Shown here in pieces: positions 13,710 through 17,895 of a DNA stretch of 17,895 bases. Under the pieces are notes generated by a model. It was not told the DNA's origin, searched no databases, and saw only the letters and a list, made by a program, of their open reading frames with translations. Made by a program: the position numbers and the translations under genes. How positions within the stretch are numbered: position 1 is the stretch's first letter; each line of letters opens with the position of its first letter. The DNA comes from Nitratifractor sp. (GTDB lineage Bacteria; Campylobacterota; Campylobacteria; Campylobacterales; Sulfurovaceae). Where the stretch lies: positions 1 to 17,895 of the forward strand of contig WFSU01000132.1 of NCBI GenBank assembly GCA_015485845.1, written 5' to 3'.

Positions 13710-14474
13710 ATGTTGAAAAGAAAAGGTAGTGTTGTACTCTTGAGTTCTGCACTTTTGGGTGGAAGCGGTGTGGCGTATGCCGACTTTGTGGACGGGGTTG
13801 TCGGCGGGGTTGTCGGCGGGGTCGTCGGATCGGTCATCACCAATGAAGTGTATCACAACGGACGCCGACATCGTGTGCACCGTGTGCGACGTCGACACAC
13901 TGTGCGGCGCCGACACACGACTCACAAAACATACAAGGCGCCCGTTTATGCCTTGACTCCGGAAAAGAAAATCCAAAAAGCCCTCTCGGCTCTCGGATTT
14001 TACCACGGGGCTATTGATGGGCAGATCAATGCGTATGAGACACGCTCAGCGATCAAAGCGATGAACAATGCGTATGAGCGCGGCAATACGGCCACGCTGG
14101 ATCCCCACGCCAAAGATACGCTGATCTACCTCGGAGACCTCTTTACTCTTGATCGCTATCTTGTCTCACGGGGCACCGATCGACGCAGCAAAGGGAAAAA
14201 GCTCCAGGCAGCTCTCAAAATCCATGGTACCTATCACGGCAAGATCGATGGCGCCGTCGGGCCCGGTACCCGCGCGGCTATCGCCGCCTACACCGGCGGT
14301 TCTTCCTCTCTTGACTTTGAAAGCGAATATCGTCTCATCGAAAGTGCCAAGAAGAAAAATGACCGAAACATTGAGGACGCCATTGCTTCTCTCAAAGGGC
14401 ACAGCACCTCACGCCCCATGGGCAACAGCAACCCGCAGGGGAACCAACCGGTAGTATTGCAACCGGCGAACTGA
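13710..14474 (+). CDS. Exported glycine-zipper protein with two peptidoglycan-binding repeats
   Basis: ATG 13710 gives 254 residues; an in-frame TTG at 13692 lies before the ribosome site and is not the start. A signal peptide (1-24, ...SGVAYA) is followed by a glycine zipper (DGVVGGVVGGVVGSVI, 28-43), an extremely basic Arg/His-rich linker (52-72), then two peptidoglycan-binding_1-like repeats: 'KKIQKALSALGFYHGAIDG' (86-104, continuing to about 123) and 'KKLQAALKIHGTYHGKIDG' (163-181, continuing to about 194). The tail is Ser/Asn/Pro-rich. It is probably an envelope protein that inserts its zipper in the outer membrane or assembles there and grips the cell wall. It is convergent with murA, with REP-like palindromes between them. 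Confidence 0.8.
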   Translation: MLKRKGSVVLLSSALLGGSGVAYADFVDGVVGGVVGGVVGSVITNEVYHNGRRHRVHRVRRRHTVRRRHTTHKTYKAPVYALTPEKKIQKALSALGFYHGAIDGQINAYETRSAIKAMNNAYERGNTATLDPHAKDTLIYLGDLFTLDRYLVSRGTDRRSKGKKLQAALKIHGTYHGKIDGAVGPGTRAAIAAYTGGSSSLDFESEYRLIESAKKKNDRNIEDAIASLKGHSTSRPMGNSNPQGNQPVVLQPAN

Positions 14475-14515
14475 CCTGCATTATCAAACCGGTGGATATT
14501 TCCCAAACTTTGGAG

Positions 14516-14554
14516 GCAGGACTTCAGTCCTGCTGACGGGACTGAAGAAGTCCC
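14516..14554. repeat. Two ACT-AGT palindromes related to the 1.6-2.1 kb array
   Basis: GCAGGACT-TC-AGTCCTGC (14516-14533) is a perfect 8-bp-arm hairpin. GGGACT-GAAGA-AGTCCC (14538-14554) follows. Both share the GGACT/AGTCC core of array motifs A and B. They sit between two convergent stop codons and may serve as a bidirectional terminator or mRNA stabiliser. Confidence 0.7.
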
Positions 14555-14567
14555 TGCTCCTGATTGA

Positions 14568-15833
14568 CTACTCACTCTTCCGCTGGATCTGCGCTCCGAG
14601 CTTCGCCAATTTACCCTCCAGATCATCGTACCCGCGATCAAGGTGGTAGATCCGCCGTACCTTGGTCACCCCTTTGGCCGCAAGGGCTCCAAGCACCAGG
14701 GCAGAGCTGGCACGCAGATCGGTCGCCATCACATCCGCACCGTAGAGTGTTTCGACCCCTTTAACCGCTGCCGTGTTGCCCTTGAGCCAAATGTCAGCTC
14801 CGAGGCGGTTGAGCTCACTCACGTGCATGAATCGGTTTTCAAACAGCCGCTCTTCGATGAGGCTCTCCCCCTCGACAATCGTCGCTACCGCCATAAACTG
14901 CGCCTGCATATCGGTCGGGAAGCCGGGATATTCAGTTGTGATGATGTTGACCGGGAGGAGCTTCTCAGGTGGGTGGATCGTGATGCTCTCTTCGCCGATG
15001 GCAAAGCGGCACCCCATGCTCTCGAGTTTGTCGATCATCGCCTGGATGTGTTCGATGTTGACCTTCTCAAGCGTGATCTGAGAATAGGTAATCGCACCGG
15101 CACAGAGATAGGTACCCGCCTCAATCCGGTCAGGGATAATCTCGACGGGCTCTTTCCACTCCAACGTTTTACCTCCCGTACCGTGCACGGTGATCGTCCC
15201 GGTACCGATCCCTTCGACAGCGACACCTGCTGCGACAAGCATGTCGCAGAGCTGGACAATCTCCGGTTCGCGGGCAGCGTTGATGATCTCGGTCGTTCCA
15301 TGCGCCATGGCGGCGGCCATCAGGACGTTTTCGGTACCGCCCACGGTGATCTTGTCGAAGATGATTTTCGCCCCATGCAATCCATCCGGCGCTTCAGCAC
15401 GGACATACCCCCCTTTGATCTCGATCTTCGCTCCCATCGCTTCAAGAGCTTTGAGGTGCAGATCGATCGGGCGTTGACCGATGGCACATCCACCCGGCAA
15501 GCTCACTTCGCACTCACCAAACCGGGTCAGCAGAGGCCCCAATACGAGAATCGATGCCCGCATCTGAGAGACGATTTCATAGACCGCCTTGGTCGAATTC
15601 ATCGCCCCGTTGTCGATCCGGGCTACGGTACCTTGATGATCGACTTTGCCTCCGAGCATCCCCAACAGTTTGAGCAATGTTCGGATATCCACGACATCCG
15701 GAAGATTGGTCAGCGTCAGAGGTTTGTCGCTCAAAATGGTCGCCGCGATGACGGGGAGAGCCGCATTTTTCGCTCCGCTGATGGCGATCGAACCGCTCAG
15801 TTTTGTTTGTCCGGTAATTTCTAAATAATCCAT
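14568..15833 (-). CDS. murA: UDP-N-acetylglucosamine 1-carboxyvinyltransferase
   Basis: This enzyme performs the first committed step of peptidoglycan synthesis, transferring enolpyruvate from PEP to UDP-GlcNAc in the cytoplasm. The 421-residue protein is full length. Lys22-Asn23 ('SGAKNAALP'), catalytic loop Cys116 ('LPGGCAIGQRPIDLH'), and Asp308 ('YPGFPTDMQAQF') are all present. Because the active-site residue is Cys rather than Asp, fosfomycin sensitivity would be expected of the enzyme. The start ATG 15831-15833 has only a weak GGGACAGG-like ribosome site very close upstream. It is convergent with the peptidoglycan-binding protein gene and divergent from the 194-residue protein gene. Confidence 0.97.
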   Translation of the reverse strand: MDYLEITGQTKLSGSIAISGAKNAALPVIAATILSDKPLTLTNLPDVVDIRTLLKLLGMLGGKVDHQGTVARIDNGAMNSTKAVYEIVSQMRASILVLGPLLTRFGECEVSLPGGCAIGQRPIDLHLKALEAMGAKIEIKGGYVRAEAPDGLHGAKIIFDKITVGGTENVLMAAAMAHGTTEIINAAREPEIVQLCDMLVAAGVAVEGIGTGTITVHGTGGKTLEWKEPVEIIPDRIEAGTYLCAGAITYSQITLEKVNIEHIQAMIDKLESMGCRFAIGEESITIHPPEKLLPVNIITTEYPGFPTDMQAQFMAVATIVEGESLIEERLFENRFMHVSELNRLGADIWLKGNTAAVKGVETLYGADVMATDLRASSALVLGALAAKGVTKVRRIYHLDRGYDDLEGKLAKLGAQIQRKSE

Positions 15834-15996
15834 ACCTGTCCCATATGATAAAGTATGATATTCTACCCAGTCTATGCTTTAATGATATTATCAAATAGGG
15901 GCATTTCATATTTTTAGATATGCTTAAACAAAAATAGTGTACTATATTACTTAATATCTTACAGAAAATGCCATTTTATGGAATTCAAGGGTCTTT

Positions 15997-16581
15997 ATGA
16001 GCAGTGCGCTGGATAAATTAAAAGCTTTAAATGATAAATTAGAAGCCAAATTATCTGAACAGGAAAAGAACAAAAAGGCTGCTGCGACTCGACGTTCCCG
16101 GAAAACATCTTCTGCGAAAAAAGAGGTGGAAACAGTCGCACCTCCCTCATTTGAGGCACTGGGGGAAGACCTTGTAAGGTTTATGAAAGTTGATCCGACC
16201 ACTGAACCGATACGGGTCGAAAACCTCAAGCGGGTCGCCCAGCTCTACGTCGAACTGACCATCTATCAAAAAGCCCCCGACATCGAACAACTCTTTATCT
16301 ATAAAGCAATGAATATCAGCGGCATCGGTCTGAAAGAGGACGATTTCGGTGAAATCCGTGAAGGGAAATACGTCCAGGTGATCGCCATTACCTACGAACC
16401 GGATAAAAACGGCAAGAAAAAAGCCAAGAATATTTCACTGGGTTATTTTGGTAAGGCGGAAACACTCGAAGAAAAATACAAGAATGAAATCATCGAATTT
16501 GTCCTCCGCTGGCGCTACGAAAAAGCATTTCAAAACCTCGAACACTACAAAGATCTTCTCGATCGCGTCCGCCCTTCCTGA
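15997..16581 (+). CDS. Lys-rich coiled-coil protein of unknown function, 194 residues
   Basis: The N-terminus is a basic coiled coil (about 1-35, LDKLKALNDKLEAKLSEQ) followed by a Lys/Arg/Ser/Thr-rich disordered stretch (36-48). A folded C-terminal part (about 50-194) carries 'SFEALGEDLVRFMKV', 'YKAMNISGIGLKEDDFG', 'YVQVIAITYEP' and 'FVLRWRYEKAFQNLEHYKDLLDRV'. No membrane helix, Cys or catalytic motif is seen. AAGGG lies about 6 bases before ATG 15997, supporting the start. The 163-bp gap to murA (15834-15996) is AT-rich and should hold both promoters, but none is convincing. I do not recognise the family. Basic, helical character suggests nucleic-acid binding, as inference only. Confidence 0.75.
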   Translation: MSSALDKLKALNDKLEAKLSEQEKNKKAAATRRSRKTSSAKKEVETVAPPSFEALGEDLVRFMKVDPTTEPIRVENLKRVAQLYVELTIYQKAPDIEQLFIYKAMNISGIGLKEDDFGEIREGKYVQVIAITYEPDKNGKKKAKNISLGYFGKAETLEEKYKNEIIEFVLRWRYEKAFQNLEHYKDLLDRVRPS

Positions 16582-16652
16582 TCCTTTCCCTTCGGCCATC
16601 CCTAACCAAAAAGTGGGTAAAATCTCAGATAAAAAATCAAGGAACCCCCTCC

Positions 16653-16988
16653 ATGCATATTGATATTACCCCTGAAAACCTTCTCATCCAACTCGGTTAT
16701 CCCGTCAACGACGTTCTGCTGGAACAAATGCAGCACACCCTGGCCTCCACACAGGGTTTTGACAGCTTTTCCAGGCACCTCCTGAGTCTCAAGGATGAGA
16801 TCGCCCGTTTCGAGGGCTACATCGCCCTCTCCAACTCCCGTGATGTCCTCAAGATCAAAAGCGACGCCACGTATCCCGAAAAGATACACGCCTACAAAGA
16901 AGCACTCCAAAAGTGGGCAAACAAATACAAGGTTACCCTCGAACAAGTCGGCGAGACCAATACGTTCTACATTCTCGGTCTCTCCTGA
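16653..16988 (+). CDS. Small soluble protein of unknown function, 111 residues
   Basis: This is a mostly helical, mildly acidic protein with no Cys and no membrane segment. 'ENLLIQLGYPVNDVLLEQMQHTL' begins it, and 'HAYKEALQKWANKYKV' looks like an amphipathic helix near 88-103. AAGGAA is 9 bases before ATG 16653. The stop TGA (16986-16988) is followed in the same frame by TCC and then the GTG start of the helicase, so translation of the two is probably linked by re-initiation. Its placement suggests a helicase partner, but the product family is not recognised. Confidence 0.75.
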   Translation: MHIDITPENLLIQLGYPVNDVLLEQMQHTLASTQGFDSFSRHLLSLKDEIARFEGYIALSNSRDVLKIKSDATYPEKIHAYKEALQKWANKYKVTLEQVGETNTFYILGLS

Positions 16989-16991
16989 TCC

Positions 16992-17895
16992 GTGCCACTC
17001 TCGACGCTCAACCCTGAGCAAAAAACCGCCGCCACTGCCCCGGCAGGTGCCAACCTCATCATCGCCAGTGCCGGTACCGGCAAAACCTCCACCATCGTCG
17101 CCCGCATCGCCCATTTACTGGAGCAGGGGATGGCTCCGGAGCGGATCCTGCTGCTGACGTTTACCAACAAGGCTGCCGGGGAGATGACTACACGCCTCGG
17201 AGCCTATTTCCCCAAATCCACCATTGACAAGATCGAAGCGGGTACTTTCCATGCCGTCAGCTACCGCTGGCTCAAAGCCCGCACCCCCGGTCTGACCCTC
17301 AAACAACCCGGTGAACTCAAAACCCTTTTTCGCAGTATCTATGAAAAACGCCATTTCAAGCGACTCAATCTCCCCATCGAGCCCTTTGCTGCCCCATATC
17401 TCTACGACCTCTACAGTCTCTATCAGAATGCTTCCCTCGAGACGTTTGATCGTTGGTTTCTTGAGCGTTACCCCGAACACGAACCCTTAATGGACATTTA
17501 TCTTGACATGTGCGAAGAGTTTGACCGCACCAAAGCCGAATTTGGGTTTGCCTCATTCAATGACCTGCTGCTGCTGACCAAAGCCTATCTGGCAGAGAAC
17601 CGGATCGATTTTGGAGAAGTGCTGGTGGATGAGTATCAGGATACCAACACCCTTCAGGGAGCCTTGATCGATGCACTCAAACCTGATTCACTCTTCTGCG
17701 TTGGAGATTATGATCAAAGTATTTATGCTTTTAATGGTGCCAACATCGCCAACATCGCTACTTTTACCGAGCGGTATCCCGGTGCGCACGTCTTTACCCT
17801 CAAGACCAACTACCGCTCCACCGCCCCCATTCTCTCACTCGCCAACCGTGTTATCGAGCGGAACGAACGAATCTACCCCAAGAAACTCGAAGTAG
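16992..17895 (+). CDS. UvrD/Rep-type superfamily 1 DNA helicase (3' partial)
   Basis: 301 residues are visible, and the gene runs off the window. SF1A helicase motifs appear in order: Q motif 'LNPEQKTA' (6-13), Walker A 'ASAGTGKT' (25-32), Ia 'LLLTFTNKAAGEM' (53-65), 'GTFHA' (84-88), II 'LVDEYQDTN' (211-219), III 'VGDYDQSIYAFNGA' (237-250) and IV 'LKTNYRS' (270-276). This is an ATP-driven 3'-5' translocase/helicase for repair or replication restart. GTG 16992 is the start because the frame is closed by a TGA two codons before, and the Q motif begins at residue 6. There is no clear ribosome site, which is consistent with coupling to the 111-residue gene. Whether it is UvrD, Rep or PcrA-like cannot be told without the C-terminus. 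Confidence 0.93.
   Translation, partial: MPLSTLNPEQKTAATAPAGANLIIASAGTGKTSTIVARIAHLLEQGMAPERILLLTFTNKAAGEMTTRLGAYFPKSTIDKIEAGTFHAVSYRWLKARTPGLTLKQPGELKTLFRSIYEKRHFKRLNLPIEPFAAPYLYDLYSLYQNASLETFDRWFLERYPEHEPLMDIYLDMCEEFDRTKAEFGFASFNDLLLLTKAYLAENRIDFGEVLVDEYQDTNTLQGALIDALKPDSLFCVGDYDQSIYAFNGANIANIATFTERYPGAHVFTLKTNYRSTAPILSLANRVIERNERIYPKKLEV

Noticed and set aside
14643..15824. 393-codon plus-strand ORF opposite murA
   Set aside because: It mirrors the codons of an intact, motif-complete murA and has no family motif or ribosome site; it is the common antisense shadow of a GC-rich gene.

Overview
The window looks like a chromosomal stretch from a Campylobacterota (formerly Epsilonproteobacteria) member. 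This is inferred from gene content and protein style: a short-form adenylate kinase beside aspartyl-tRNA synthetase, an AspRS with residues typical of non-discriminating enzymes, a TlpA-free DUF1858/DUF2249 protein, and small conserved proteins of unknown function. The core genes are clearly GC-rich for that phylum, more like Nitratifractor-type lineages than Sulfurimonas. This genus-level hint is weak.

Layout. 1-2125 is an accessory region. It holds the 3' end of a large PKD-type surface protein gene with a terminator, then an AT-rich (about 35% GC) segment. That segment contains a secreted cysteine-rich reading frame of 173 codons interrupted only by three in-frame TGA codons, and a 47-codon membrane ORF. 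The segment ends in a roughly 520-bp array of nested palindromes. 2126-5669 holds a divergent pair: a SulP anion transporter (-) and a membrane PAS-GGDEF-EAL protein (+) whose two cyclic-di-GMP domains both look degenerate. 5645-8312 is uracil salvage: upp (-) overlaps rsmD by an ATGA junction, and uraA is divergent. 8362-9819 holds a DUF1858/DUF2249 protein and a class II histone-deacetylase-fold amidohydrolase. 9816-10443 is a cassette: two tiny membrane-protein genes (77 and 27 codons, ATGA overlap) lying between two 66-bp direct copies (60/66 identical) of a REP-like repeat. 10470-13522 is a minus-strand run: aspS, adk and an isoprenylcysteine-methyltransferase-like membrane protein, with an unexplained 91-nt inverted-repeat element between aspS and adk. 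13710-15833 is convergent: an exported glycine-zipper/peptidoglycan-binding protein (+) and murA (-), with palindromes like those of the first array between them. 15997-17895 holds two small unknown proteins followed by a UvrD/Rep-type helicase that runs off the end.

The housekeeping genes (upp/uraA, adk, aspS, murA, rsmD) are ordinary. The accessory signals deserve attention: the TGA-interrupted gene, which reads well only if UGA is a sense codon (Gly as in Absconditabacteria/Gracilibacteria, or Trp); the REP-flanked micro-operon; the two REP-like repeat families; the 91-nt element; and a palindrome sitting on the transcription and translation start of the DUF1858 gene.

All family assignments come from reading motifs by eye. 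No database search was run.
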